Shown here: positions 24,121 to 37,182 of the stretch, piece by piece | Position numbering within the stretch: the stretch's first letter is position 1 | How the letters are laid out: the number at the start of each line of letters is the position of its first letter | The notes under the pieces: generated by a model | Database searches by the model: none | Seen by the model: the letters and a program-made list of their open reading frames with translations, nothing else | Told to the model about the DNA's origin: nothing | Made by a program: the position numbers and the translations under genes | Source: Ailanthus altissimus | Lineage: Eukaryota > Streptophyta > Magnoliopsida > Sapindales > Simaroubaceae | Assembly (NCBI GenBank): GCA_946807835.1 | Contig: OX327700.1 | Coordinates: 28,308,001 to 28,372,000 of the forward strand | Length of the DNA stretch: 64,000 nt | Direction: 5' to 3'

Positions 24121-26315
24121 AATATTCACTAAAATTTTTAATTCAAAATATTAATAAAAAAAGTATAGACATCTTCACCCAAACTTATAATAATAATTCA
24201 ATTTATAAAATAACATAATTTTAAAACTTAAAAAACAAAATATCATTGATCATTATAAAATTAAAATGATTTGTTTTAATAAACATGGTTAATTTACTTG
24301 ATAGATAATGTACTGATAAATTAATAATTAATAATTAACAATTATACCTTGATGTATTGAAATGAAACTTCAACTATATTTATTTACTGAATTAGTAATT
24401 TTTCAAAATTATGAAGAATTAACCGGCAATCAATCTCATTATCTAGTAAAAAATTATCTCTTAAACCAAAAGTTTTCTATTTAATTAAGAGTTTTTATTT
24501 TTAACTTTTAATCGAATAGTGCACCAATTGACGTCAACCTAAAATTATATAAGTTGGCTTATTTACCTTCTTTTTTTTTTTGTATATATTAATATAGGCC
24601 TAGTCGGATATTAAACCTATATTAAGTGTTTATTAGTATAGGAATTTTTATTTAATTATAATTATTTATCTTTTTATATTAAGATTAGAATAAAAATTTT
24701 AGAAACATATAAAAAGGTTTGACAAATTGTATCATAGATTGTTCATCGTACATTCAACATATATTCAATATAATTTTTTATTTACTTCAATTTTTATCTT
24801 TTTACTCTTATTTCATCAACTCATAATCCTAAATTCTTGCTTGTTAATTCATCACTATAGCATTACTGTTAAATTTTGCCCGTCTTTCTTTGTGAAGCAC
24901 TCAAATTATATAGATCACTCGCTATTCATACATCCTAGATTTATTAAAGAAATATTATTAAAAAAGGAGGGAATTTTTGGCGTCCCTTTTTGGTTTTGTT
25001 TGTCTCTGTGCAAAGGGAGAGACATTGACTAAAGTTGAGGGTTTTCAATAAACTCGTGGGGTTAAAATAGTTGTGTTATTGAATGTCGAACCTTATTAAA
25101 GAGAGTGGCTGCAAATTCAACTTTGTCTTGTTCAACAAAACCTTAACCTCAGTTCTCTGCAAATTCGATAAAGTGTTACTTCTAGCGGGACATTAGATAT
25201 ACACAAATCTAATCAATCAAATTTTATATGTGAACAATAATTAACATTAGATATATCATGTATAATATTCATTTATTGAGCTTTAGTCTACTGTGTGAAC
25301 ATCTATTTAATTGTGATATTCTAACATAATATAGGACAATATCTAGTTTAACAGTCATTATATTGTAACTAAAAAGGTAATAATGTAACTCATAATATAG
25401 AGTGTGAAAGTTTTGAAGAATTTAGTAAGAAAGTTAATTGTAGATTTAAAAGTTATTACAATTGTTATATTGGAATTTTGGCTTAAGCTCAATTCACCAA
25501 AAGGCTTAATATAGTCTATAGACTCCGAGTTCAAACGTTCCAAGAATACTCTATTTCAAGCCTACAATAAGACTCATTACCTAGATAATCGAGGCCTTAG
25601 CCCCAAGATGTCATCAACGTTAATTGTCATCGATATTAATAAGTATAACATTCTCGGCATTAATTAGTATATTTGACAACTGGTTTCAGTCAGGCGACCA
25701 TTAAAATCCCTTTACGATAAATAAAAATAAATCTATTCACTGTCAACTGAAAATTTAAATTGTCCCTACTCTTGAGAATCTCAAAGTCCTAAGATTTTTA
25801 ATGTAAATATTACTCTTACAATCTTAGGATAAGTTAAAAAATAAAAAAAATAAAAATATGTCATAATTATACTAAAATTCTACAATCTAATATATCAAAG
25901 CTTTAAAAAACAAGCCCAAACAATCAAACATATGGTTAACTTTTTGAACAAGTTAAAACTCTAAAACATATTTCTAGGCACAAAATTTAAAATTATCTCT
26001 TTATTGCCTTTTCACTTTTTTTATTTTTTTCATTGACATAAATATTAAAGTGTCATTATTGAGAATAATTTTTGAAACTTAACATTATTTATAATTGTAA
26101 GAGACTATTTTTAATCCAATACACATTAAGAGTGATTATCTCAAGTAAAACTATTGAGAGATTCAGTCACTATTTCAAAAAATTATAAAATTAAGTTATG
26201 AGTCCATAATTTCTCAAACTTAAAGGTCAATTATAATGTTTTTTATATGGAGTATGGAATTTTAAATAGAGGTCTAAACTAAAGTTTTTTCTTTTAAAAA
26301 AAAGTGCATTATAAG
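24121..26315. other. AT-rich intergenic DNA
   Basis: Apart from the duplicated segment at 24949-25113 I see no gene or named element here. Short frames lack any recognisable feature. Confidence 0.5.
24949..25113. repeat. Duplicated segment upstream of PP2C, copy 2
   Basis: Direct copy of 23834-23994, offset by about 1.1 kb and clearly diverged. The open frame at 24727-25032 partly overlaps it and is not considered a gene. Confidence 0.8.
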
Positions 26316-27200
26316 TGTTAGAAAATTGGTGATTCAATAATTCTGGTTGGACAAGAATTGAGATGAATATTGAAGTGGAGAGTCACAAGAAGTCAAGAAC
26401 GTGTGAGACACGTATGGAGAAGTCTAGGATGTGTGGGACACGAAAGGGAAAATGAAACGGGACTCAAAGACGCAAAGAAAAAGAAAAAATCGCGAGGAGC
26501 TGACCAGCGCCGCGGCGCTCAACACGGAAGACCAACGCCGCAGCGCTGGGTCCCCAGCGCCTCGACGATAGGCGCGAGAAGGGCCAGCGCTGCAGCGCCC
26601 AGACGCGTCAGGATGTCTGTTTTGGTTCGGGATTTCGAGTTTTGGAAAGTTTTGGACTTCCAAAACAAGTAGACTCTTACTCCAACAAGGAATAGGGTTT
26701 GTAGGCACGAAATACACCCTATATAAACACTTGTAAACCCTTGTTTAAGATTAAGCATTTAAGGTTTCAATATGTAACCATAAGAGAAAATAGAGGAGCT
26801 AGGTAAGCACTAAGTGCATTGTGCACTAGGGTGTAACCTTTGGGGGTGTTTTCTTCTTTAGGTTCTTTGAGTGAATAAAAGAGAAACACCATAAATCCTT
26901 TTGACTTAGATGCTCGGGCTATTCTTGTGTTCCTTGTAAAAATCTCTTATGAGGAGATACTAAGAAGTTTTAGGGAGTCATGATGATTAAGGGTAGATGC
27001 TTGGAGGTCTTTATAGGAGATACTAAGGGATTTTGTGGGATCATTGATGATATAAGAAGATACTTAATGATCTATTTCAATAGTAAGAAGCTGGATCATG
27101 GATCCTCCGTGGACGTAGACAATTTGGGCCAAACCACGTATATCTTGTGTCTTGTGATTGGTTTGTTTTCTTTATCTTTATTAGTGTGTTAATCTTATGT
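26316..27200 (+). mobile_element. LTR-like retroelement sequence with GC palindromes, edges uncertain
   Basis: The segment opens TGTTAGAAAATTGGTG. A GC-rich island at 26507-26600 carries several near-palindromes (CAGCGCCGCGGCGCTCAA, AACGCCGCAGCGCTGGG, CCAGCGCTGCAGCGCCCA). A TATA-like box, CCTATATAAACAC, lies at about 26719-26731, and the following 450 bp resemble a transcribed R/U5. Similar GC islands occur in the two LTRs of the Copia element at 45250-49139, so I infer a Copia-type solo LTR. No TG...CA boundary with a duplication could be fixed at the right side. Confidence 0.45.
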
Positions 27201-27869
27201 GTTATTGCTTATAGTGTGAGTTATGATTTTTTGCTGCTCATAGAGTAAAATGAAGTATCAAAGTTATGGCTTATTTGATACCATTGAGATATCTAATTGA
27301 AGTACATGACTTGATATCCTCAATAATAAGTCTTTTAAAATTTGGTCATTGTTGCAAAGATTTATAAAAAAATTGCACTTATAATTTATTTGCCTGTAGC
27401 ATTTAATTAATGTGGCATCAATCAACAAGTGTTATATGTTAGTATTAATTTTTTTTTGGTTATATTTCATTATTTAATAAATGTTATGTCATAGTAAAGA
27501 GATAAATTTGAAATACAAACTATATAAGTGTAATATTATCCATTTATTTGAGTTTTAAATTTAAATTTTTTGTTTTAGTCAAAACTCATTTTTATCTTTG
27601 GTTATTTAATCAAATAATTAATTTAATAACTCCCTTATTATTTCATTTATATATAAAAAAAAAAGTGGTGAGCTGTTTTAGGTTTCTTCAAATGAACTGG
27701 AGGGTGTCGGTGAGTTCCACGCGCAAGCAGAGAAGGTGGAGGTGATTTTCTCATGTGGGTGAAAAAAAATGGTCATGACTCATAACTGTTGAAATTTCTG
27801 GAGAATATCGAAAAAGTCAAAATAGCCGCTGCTGAGTGCTGAGATGTGAATAACGTAAAACTAAGAACG
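27201..27869. other. Intergenic, no gene seen
   Basis: AT-rich sequence. The short frame at 27548-27745 has no family features. Confidence 0.5.
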
Positions 27870-28040
27870 GGGTATTAACACTGTCACTCCCTGAGCTTTA
27901 CACAAATTATACTTCCAAGTATAATTGTGAAAATATTTTCGTCTTTTAAATAAAGTAAGGGGATGACACTGTTATTAAAACCAAAACCGCCATTAAAGTA
28001 CAATTTGTGTAAACCTTAGGGGAAAAATTGTTAATATCCC
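27870..28040. mobile_element. MITE with terminal inverted repeats of about 45 bp
   Basis: The left end GGGTATTAACACTGTCACTC and the continuation TTTACACAAATTATACTTC are matched, as reverse complement, by the right side: AAGTACAATTTGTGTAAAC and then TGTTAATATCCC. The element is about 170 bp with no coding content. AAC flanks both ends (27866-27868 and 28041-28043), a possible 3-bp target duplication. Superfamily is not assigned. Confidence 0.75.
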
Positions 28041-29189
28041 AACTGAGAACCCCATTAAATAAGCCTGGAAAGCCGTGCCACGATCACCGTTGGATCGGGC
28101 GTAAGAGGATTAGACAAGATCAGGGGGTTGACTGACACCTGGCACATCATTATTGCCCGTCTGTATTGTTTTGTCAACTTGAGGTTTTCCCAGTACGCTC
28201 TCTCCCTCTCTTGACTTTTCCCCATTTCCTCTCTCTCTTTCTCTCTCTCTCTCTCTTAAGATGAATTTTTCTTCTTGTTTTTATTGGAAAAATTAGTTGT
28301 TATTTATTTTTTTAAGGAAAGTTGTTTATTTAATAATTAATGTAATGAAGTGGGGGTGGTTGTAAAATTACTAATTACGTTTCATTTACTATTTAAGTGC
28401 GATGGTTTTAGGCATTTGTTTTTTACTAAATAATGTGGGTAATGAGGGAATGATTCTTTTTCTTTGTTGACTTTGATTTTGTTGACCTTTAAATTAAGGG
28501 GAAATGACAAAATAAAATTAAAAAAATGGATTGATTGTGGTTTAAGTGTTTAGACCAATGTGTTATTATATTTATATGGACTTCGTATTTCATGCAAATA
28601 TTATAAAATAAAATAAAATAACAAAACAATGAATGTTAAGCAATTAATTACAAATAATTTTAATCATATGCCACCAAAGCCAAACTAGAGAAATCTTTCA
28701 TGTTAGATATATCATAATAGCTAAAGCATAGAAGTTTCCATATGCATTAATTTGTCTGCCATGTCTTGTTTTTTTTTTACTCTAATTTTGTCAAGAACCG
28801 AATATATATGATTGATCACATTAAAAAAATAAAAAATAACTCAATTAATATATTTTGCAAAATGTATTTAGTTAAAAAAAAAATTTGACATACCTCTCTA
28901 AAAACAATTTAAGCAAAAGAGAGAAAAAAAATGAAAAGAAGTCCCACCGTGGGTCCCCCCCCCCCACCCCCGGGCGAAGGGCTTTAGGGTCCCCTGATAG
29001 TCTCAAAAAATCACCTCTACCCCCCTTCTTGATTTGATTCTCTTCGCCGAGTTTTAGTTTATTTTTATTTTTATTTTATCTTATTTTTCTTTCTATCTTT
29101 TTTAGTTATTTTTTGGTGACTTCGTCAATCTCGTTTGCAAGTTCGGCTGCTTCAAACACCGAGGAGGTGTTGCTTTATCGAGCACTGCG
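28041..29189. other. Intergenic with CT microsatellite and poly-C tract
   Basis: Contains an interrupted (CT)n tract at about 28228-28257 and the poly-C tract at 28955-28971. No gene is seen. Confidence 0.5.
28955..28971. repeat. Poly-C tract
   Basis: Eleven C, one A and five C in a row, followed by GGGCG. It is unusual in this AT-rich context; the minus strand would be a G-run able in principle to form a G-quadruplex. Homopolymers are also prone to assembly error. Confidence 0.8.
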
Positions 29190-29522
29190 GTGCCGGCAAC
29201 TCATCGAAGGCCCGCGCCTATCCTTGCTGACTCTTTGTCGGTCCTCCCTGTGACCTCGCCGCAGTGGAGCCCTTTTAATTTTCGACGGTTCGAACAGCCT
29301 CTGGCGACCCTATTCGTTGGACGCCACTGTACCCTCAAGCTTGGGCGATTTTTATACTTTTCACTGAAATTCACCGCTCATTTTGGCCACCATCTCGATT
29401 TGCGAGCTACTACCCCTGACAGCGAATCTCAAGTTCTAATCGCCGCCCCTTCCCTCAAGGGACCACAACCACCACCGCCAAGAGCTATATCTACCGATGG
29501 TGCCCAAATTTTGATCAACTGA
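29190..29522 (+). CDS. Hypothetical 110-aa open frame of unknown origin
   Basis: An open frame in an unusually GC-rich patch (about 29110-29520) encodes a Pro-, Arg- and Leu-rich protein beginning MPATHRRPAPILADSL and containing PQPPPPRAIS near its end. I recognise no domain, signal peptide or homologue. The patch is bounded by AT-rich DNA. It could be a transcribed pseudogene, a captured gene fragment in a transposon, or a chance frame. The last is quite possible, so confidence is low. Confidence 0.15.
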   Translation: MPATHRRPAPILADSLSVLPVTSPQWSPFNFRRFEQPLATLFVGRHCTLKLGRFLYFSLKFTAHFGHHLDLRATTPDSESQVLIAAPSLKGPQPPPPRAISTDGAQILIN

Positions 29523-32500
29523 TTAGGAATGCTGGGTGTTAGATTTTGGGTTTGACGCTGTTTGTGTAAATGTTTTGCGATGTATTTGTATACTGTCTTG
29601 CAATGTATTTATCTATCAGTTTTTGACAGTGAATGTTTTTTCCCTCCTGCGTAAGGATTGCTCTTTTTTTACTCCTTATTATTTAGGGTTATATTTCTCC
29701 TTCTTTAAAAGAGTTCCCTTGTCTCTTAGGGATTAGTTTTCCTTTTATTGTTAAGGGTATATAAAGTTAGGCCAACGATTTATTATTATTTGATATTAAA
29801 TTTTTTTTAATTTTTTTAATAAAAAAATTCTACAAATTGTATCTTTATAACATTACTTTTAATGAATTCAATCACTTTTAAAAATATAAAAAAGATTGAC
29901 ATGCATTATTAATAATTTTGTATAAATATTTTTAAAAAATTATGTAAACACGTGGCAAAATAGGTTTTTCCCACGTAGCAGTTAAGATCAATGTGGCAAT
30001 TGGGCATATCATGAGGCAAAGGTAAATTGATTTTTAGGTAAATGATTGCATCCAACATCTTCAAAACATAAAAAGGAACGATGGAGACTAACCCATTACA
30101 CATAAATATTATTAATAAAATGTGAGTCCAAAAGCACATAAGTTCTTGAATTAATTTGATAATACAAAAGAAATTTAATTAATTTCCACTTTCATAATAA
30201 TAATATCCCATTTCAAGAATTCAAAGCCATCATCATTTCAATATTGCAAGTGGAGAAGCCTCCCAAATCCACCATCTTCCACAAATTTCTTGACCCACCC
30301 CATCTTAATTTCTCATCTCTTTGTCTTCTTCAACAGCTGCTCAACTTTGCATCATATGATATAAGAATGTAGTATTTTTTTTTTACTTTTATATGAATAA
30401 ATTTTGTTACTTAATTATTTCCCATGTTGCTAAAGTTTTGACAAAATATTATGGCAATTCATTGTAATTTTCCAACTACAATCATTCCTTTTTTTTTTCT
30501 TTTTCTTGAAATTTTTTCATTTATATGACCAAACAATTCGAAATATTTTGTCATCTAATTATAAGTAAGTTACCAAACTATAATCACAACCATTTTTAAT
30601 TAGATAACCAAAATCTAATTCTTATTTAGTGTACATAATTGTACTGAAATTTTTTTTTTTTAAAAAAAAAACTTATCTGAGATTTTGAAGTACTAATAAT
30701 TATTCTCATAAAATGTATATGATTCTTTGAGAAGCGCTCTCAAGTGATTTGTTTGTTTGGATACACCATATAATTAAATTATATATATTTTTTAGAAGTA
30801 CTTATAATTATAACTCACAATCATCACTAATATAATATTATTTGTTCTTCTAACATGCTAAATATTACATATTTCTCCTGTTGCTAATCAATAACACAAA
30901 AAAATGCTTAGAAAAAAATTCAGTTTAGTCCTGATTTAATAGATATATACGTAGTCCTTAATTTTTTTTATCTTTACAATTAATGTTTTAAAGGTAAATA
31001 TATCTTTTATTATATCACAAATTAATATTATAATTTTTACATTAAAAAATAAAAAAAGTTTCCTAAATAATAAATTTTAATTATTAATAATCTCTTTCCC
31101 CAAAAAACCTGCCCCCAACCTCTTTCCTCCAAAATCCATTCTTCTTCTTTGTACAAACTCCTCTAATTTCTTTTAAAATTTAACATATTTTCTAAATTTT
31201 CGTAGACAATAAACTAAAATTATTGAGAATCCGATTTAAATGTGTCAAACAGGACAAGAAAATTAATAAGATGGCTTCAATTGACATTTCGGATCCAACT
31301 GACATTGAAAATAATAATAATTAACAATTAAAAAGACAACACAAAGAACTCTTGACTGTCGCCAGAGATTAATTGAAAGTCCAATAATGACTAAAGTTTG
31401 TACATGATTTGAATTCTATCATTCTCTTCAACTTTAAGAAAAATGAAGTAAATACGAGAGATGAATGCCTTCTTCTATTTCCTTCTCAAAATCTTAGTTT
31501 TTAGATCATGCACTTTTGAATACAGTTCTTCAAAATTCTTTGATTGTTGTGAGAAAACTCATATTTGAAGCAATTGATGCACATCTTAAATTGTTTGAAA
31601 ATGAGTATTTAGAAAGAGAAATGGAAAGATGGTGGCTCTGTTCTCTATTATACTTTGCTTGAGAGGAAGCATTTAGAAAGAGAAAGAGAAAGAGAAGGAT
31701 GCTAAGATATATGGATTTGTTTTGTGTCATAAGAATATTATTGTGAAAATAATTAAGACAAAAAGAGTATAATTTAACATAATATTCTTAACGACAGTGA
31801 CTAACATAATATATATAAAAAAAATTAGGAATTAAATGAATATATATACTAAATCGGGGACTAAAATATCAATTTTCTAAATACTTAACTATACCAATGT
31901 TTACAAATTTTACACCACGGTAATTGTTAGTTCTCACCACAACTCAGTAAAAATTCAGTGAACCCATCAAGTTCCTTTGCTTTATAGTTTACAGATCATT
32001 ATTAAAAATTGATTTTAAGATAACATCTGTTTACCTTTTGGATATCTTTTGATCACCTTTTATATTTTTACTCATATATTTACTATTGAACTCCCCTAGT
32101 TCTTTTATTTGTTAGTGCATTCCCAATCATGATCTATCAACTAATGTATGATTCATCAACCAAATAGCACAAATCAAAATTTTATTTTGAATTGAAGAAA
32201 AACAAAATTTCTATGTGCCCATTTCTTTTCTAGAAGCTGGAATTGCCGTGGTATTATTTTAAAAACAAACTCATATAGAAGAAAGATCATGGGCTAAATG
32301 CATTGACTTGTAAAGTTGGAGTGAAAAAAAAATTTAATAATATTGTTTAGGATGCATAAATCTTGACTTTGATATTTAATTATATCTAACATTTTTTTTA
32401 TATATACATAGTGAAGGAAGGTATATAATTGTTTATTATTTTCACCTTTGGTCTCCAATCAATGTGGGTGCTGTCATTTTTCTGTGTAGTTTAGTGGGTT

Positions 32501-34556
32501 TTCCTTTGATTACCTCTTGGACCTTTGGATTTGTTAGCACCATTTATTATATATATCTATATATGTGCTTGTTTGTTGACTGATAATGCTTTCCAATTCA
32601 GCTAAACCATTTTCTTGTGGTTTTTGGTTGAGGGACAAGAGATAATATTATTAACAATGAAGTGAAAAAGAAAAAAAAAAAAAAGCAATCTAACCTTTTG
32701 CCTTGAAGAAATTGAATTTGAAACCATCTTAGCAATATTTGAACTCTTAATTATTGGACTATTCATTGAGATTATTATATAGATAGGTATTCACATTATT
32801 TGATGCTATATAGATTTTGCAACATGTGAGCCTTGTGAATGTCAATCTGGGGTATCAATTATCCAGCACCAATAATGAAGAATCAGGGATTTGTGGGAAA
32901 AGCCATCAAAAGAATAAACCCATTGACAAAATTGCAAGCTAAATTTCTCTCTTTTTGACTTTTTTTTTTTAAATCACCCATTCTGATTTCCATCTGCTGG
33001 AAGAAACAGAAGTAAGATTCACAGACTTGGCAAGTTATTTAAACTAATTTAATCAAACTACAGAAGGAATGTTGAATTTTTGTATGAGACAAGAGAAGCG
33101 TAATTTACAAGTATATTTATGGGGAAAAAAAAGTGATGGGGTTGGGAAAATTGTAAACTGCGAAAGAAAGATATTTTTAAAGAATGAGAATGCTAATGCT
33201 AGTCATTGTGCCAACACAATCCAGATAATTTTGACTCGTTTTGAAAGAATTTTGAGGGCAGAGGCACGATGGTCATTGTCATTAGCCATCAGTGGCAGCA
33301 CCACCACCACCAAAATCCACTAGCAAATAGTAACCATATATATATATATATTTTTTTTTTGCATTTGATCAACTCCATTTATTTCAATGCCACCTTTCAC
33401 AAATATCTTAAGCAGGCTGTGACCTCAGAAACTTCTCATCCTGTTCCCTTTGTCTTCCATATCTCTTTCTCTTTTTAAGACTCACTCGCATGTTCTTGAT
33501 GTGCTAATTATTTTTGTTGTGGCTTGTGAACAAAATTCAATTCCCATACTCATTTTGGTTTTTTTGGATGGTCTTACTATTTGGGGCCTCTTGATAGGAT
33601 CAAAAACTGTTTTTCATATCGGTAACTTTTGTGTTTAAACTCGTGGTGATTCACTTGAATACGGTTGTATGAATATCAGATGCTAAATATCTTTCGCATA
33701 AATTTATTAAAATAGTTGTTGAATACGGTGATTCACCTTGTTGTACGTAAAATAAATTGTGACACCTTCAATAGAATTGTTGTTGAATATCAAAAACTTA
33801 TTACACGAAACCTATCTCTTTGATTACGTTTGAAAAATAATAAATTATTTTTTTAATGAATTATAAGTTATTTGACAAGCATTTTATTGCCTCATTTTAT
33901 TGACAAGTATGGACATATAAGAATATATACCTTATATTAAAAGGAAAGATATGTAAGAGGGAAAATCTAGTACGCCTTAGATTCAAAGAGAGAATTAAAA
34001 TTTCTTCAAACAATCATTATCATACCATTTTGTCAACTTTGAACTTGTCCATATTTTCAAAATTGGGACGAAATTAATTACACAGTCAATTTGTGAATAT
34101 GGTTCTGATTCAAACAATCACACTCATTTCAATAAATCTTATATTACTTCTGTTCATTTTCCAAGATATGGAAACAAAGCTTCTTCTAGATTTTGGCCAA
34201 AATTTTCTGCTTATAAACAATTACCACTTCTGTGAACAATTCAGTCACGGCATACCATATATGTGATATGCACACATTCAACTGAATCTATGTCACTAGT
34301 AAAAAAAAAAAAATTATTTTAAAGCAAAAGGAATAAATATCTAATACAATTATTCAGAACATCAGTATTGAGTGTTATGGGCCCAAGAAACAAAACTAAA
34401 GCCCGCTAAGATCCAGACTTTACCCAAGGGCCTGTGTTAAGCAAATGGGCTTTCTTCTAACTTGAGAATGGGTTTTCCCCCAATGCTCTGGCACAAAATA
34501 GAGGACCCAAAATCAGTCTTTGTGAAATTACACACGGTAATTTAAAATTTAAGTAA

Positions 34557-34700
34557 TGCCACACATTCGAATTGTATTCAAGTAATAATGTGTTAAATAA
34601 TTATTAATTGTTAGAATAATATAAATTTTAAAATTATTCATTACATTTAATGATTGCTTGATATATTATTATTTGAAATATAATTTTGGATATAAATTTG
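34557..34700. mobile_element. MITE-like repeat related to the 6907-7625 cluster
   Basis: Contains AATGTGTTAAATAATTATTA on the left and an AATGATTGCTTGATATATTA-type string on the right, with TAATATAAAT between. This is the same architecture as the units at 6935-7620 and 54780-54920, more diverged. Confidence 0.45.
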
Positions 34701-35480
34701 AAATGTGTAGCATTATTCTTAAAATTTTGAGTACAATTTGAATTTGACTCAAATTTCTTTAAAATTTTATTTAAAAAATACATATGGTAATTTAAGATTT
34801 TGAGTACAATCTTAATTTGACTCAATTTCTTTAAAATTTTATTAAAAAAAATACAAATAGAATTTATTGTGGTTTAACAATAAACGTTATGTTGACCTAG
34901 AATTTGGATATCTCAAAATCAACTAACTGAATTTATTTGTTACAAGTTTTTTTTCCTAGTTGTTAGGAATCATTGGTGGAGATTAACAAAAATAAATAAA
35001 TAAAAGAAAACACAATAAGAACACTAAATTTATAGTGGTTTAACTTAATGTGAGCCATCCACTTTCAATAAGCCTCATCATCCCATTTAAATAATTTTGT
35101 TGTTACGACAGAAATACATAGAAGCAATAACTTTATAAAAATAACTCTAAAAAAATAATAAATGTATTGTCCCTCTCTAAATTGAGAATTGATCCATCCC
35201 TTTGAATGAATGATGCCTTCTTTGATTTTTCCTTTATTTATAGGTAGTAGGAGTATAAGGTTGTAGAATACGAATAAAATTAGAATATTATAATATTTTG
35301 CTAAAATGAAGACGATAGTTCTCATTTTTATTTAAGAATTTTCTTATAGAATCTTACTTGAAATAAGGCAACTCTTTTTTTACTCGAGTCGGCCTTATAA
35401 TACAGGCTCATTTGGTTTACCTTTTGAAAATAGAGTTTAAAAAAAAACCATTGGTCACTTGGTTATACATAATTAAAAAT

Positions 35481-35740
35481 ACTTATGTGTTGTTAAATTA
35501 CTAAAAAAGACACATAATAAATTTTATATTTAAATTTTAAACAATTTTATATTTTTTTATATATAAATTTGCCACTCCTTTATTCTCGACTCAAAATTCA
35601 TAAAGGACTTTAAGGGAGAACTGCTCTCTCTATCTCAGTTTAAATTTATAATGTATTTTTTCAAATTCAATTTCTTAAATACAAGAATCAAGTAAAATTA
35701 ATATATAGTAATCAACGAATCAATATAAATTTTTTTGTTT
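35481..35740. repeat. Dispersed repeat, copy 2 (partner at 8391-8575)
   Basis: Shares two blocks with the copy at 8391-8575, including a perfect 41-nt match at 35691-35731. An extra segment of about 65 bp, at about 35572-35640, separates the blocks and is not present in the first copy. Confidence 0.65.
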
Positions 35741-37133
35741 TGTAAAAAAAAATAAAAATAAAATAATACTTCTTTTATTTAAAAATTAAAATAATCAATA
35801 AATTTTTTGATAAATTCTTATAAAAATATGGTGATTGTAGAAATAAGGAGAATTGGAGATATGATGACTATAAGATTTATTTTATCAATGGTATACTATG
35901 AAAATAAGTAATTATTATTACGGTATATGTGACATTACACAAATATTAAAAAGTTATATTCTCAAGACTAAAATTTAAGTTTTTATAAATAGAAGTAAAA
36001 TAATTTTTTTAATTTTTAAAAGCTGTTATTTAATTATAGTCAAATATCATTAAAAAGATTTGACATTAAAAAAATTATTTCGACCAATAAAAAAATTTAA
36101 CCAAACGAGTACTAAATTGAACTTACTAAAATTCGGGACAAAACACATTCAAACTGCCGAAATTTAGGGCAAAACACATTCAAATAATAATAATACTAGT
36201 ATAAATTAGACGTTTAATTAATTACAAGTCACTCTGTTACAAGTTATACATTTCATGGTATCTCGTGTTCCAATATTGATATCAGGATTTTTTTTTTTTC
36301 AAATATTTACTAAAACATATAAGGTAATTTGTATGGAATTTCCATAAATGGTGAAATTTAGAGAAGTGGGCCTAAAAGTGAGCATTGACAATAAGACAAT
36401 CTTTTTTCTTTTTTTTTTAAATTGACAATAAGAAAATTTTGATCAATCGCATAATCAGGCTTTATTGATAATAAGTTACATCACTTTGGAAACTTTTGTT
36501 ATTAACAAAAAAGTATCCGAATTCTTGAAGGGGAGAGGGGACCCTTGCGTTATCCGTCGAATCCTCAGGAAAAAGAGCAGTAAATATCAGACAGTTTCCA
36601 CATCCACGTCTGCACGGTACACACGAAGTGGCATACGAATACTCACACTGTAGATTCTCCTGCGTCGTGCCCCAAAATGGCCTAACTAGATATGAATATG
36701 CCCGCCCGTACACTACACTGACCCAGCGGCAGCTATCACCATCAGACGGGCATGGGAAAGCGTGGAAGCATCAGGCTCAGATCAGGACCGTCAAAAAGAT
36801 GATGATCGTGGGGCCAGATGCAGGGACCCTTTGCGCTTCTGTCACCCTCTTTGTCACTTAATGACTTGGCCTACTACTAAAATCTTAGCAAAATGCCATT
36901 ACAAAATACCATCCCTACCAGGATGGATTTACTGTGTATGCGTTATGCCCTCAGACCTATCCTATGTGCCTAACCTCAACACGCAACGTTTGCTTTTTGA
37001 CCAAAATACCCCCAAGTTCTTGAATAATCACTGTCACTACCGAGACTAATTAAGATATGAGCTTGCATATCAGTGCACGGTCTACCTGTCCGTGCAACAT
37101 AATGCTCCACTTGGGCAGTGAAAAATCTGAAAC

Positions 37134-37137
<4 letters not shown>

Positions 37138-37178
<41 letters not shown>
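37138..37178. repeat. (TC)n microsatellite, about 20 units
   Basis: Perfect TC dinucleotide run of 41 nt, about 0.7 kb beyond the FLA4 stop codon. The predicted frame through it on the minus strand is only the (RE)n translation of the repeat. Confidence 0.95.

Positions 37179-37182
<4 letters not shown>

Larger units (their letters stand above)
29523..37137. other. Long gene-free AT-rich stretch
   Basis: No gene is supported. Content seen: a MITE-like copy at about 34557-34700 and a dispersed repeat at 35481-35740. A less AT-rich patch at 36480-37050 has several short overlapping frames on both strands and none with a recognisable family. It lies 3' of the FLA4 gene. The rest is low-complexity A/T sequence. 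Confidence 0.5.

Noticed and set aside
26370..26758. Frames on both strands across the GC-rich island
   Set aside because: They arise from the palindromic LTR island, and the presence of open frames on both strands is explained by composition.
27270..27285. Minus-strand TGGTATCAAATAAGCC, resembling a tRNA-Met primer-binding site
   Set aside because: No LTR terminus lies at the expected distance on its right side, and the neighbouring LTR-like block appears to point the other way.
36462..36861. Overlapping frames on both strands in a less AT-rich patch 3' of FLA4
   Set aside because: No recognisable domain in any frame and no splice-consistent extension.
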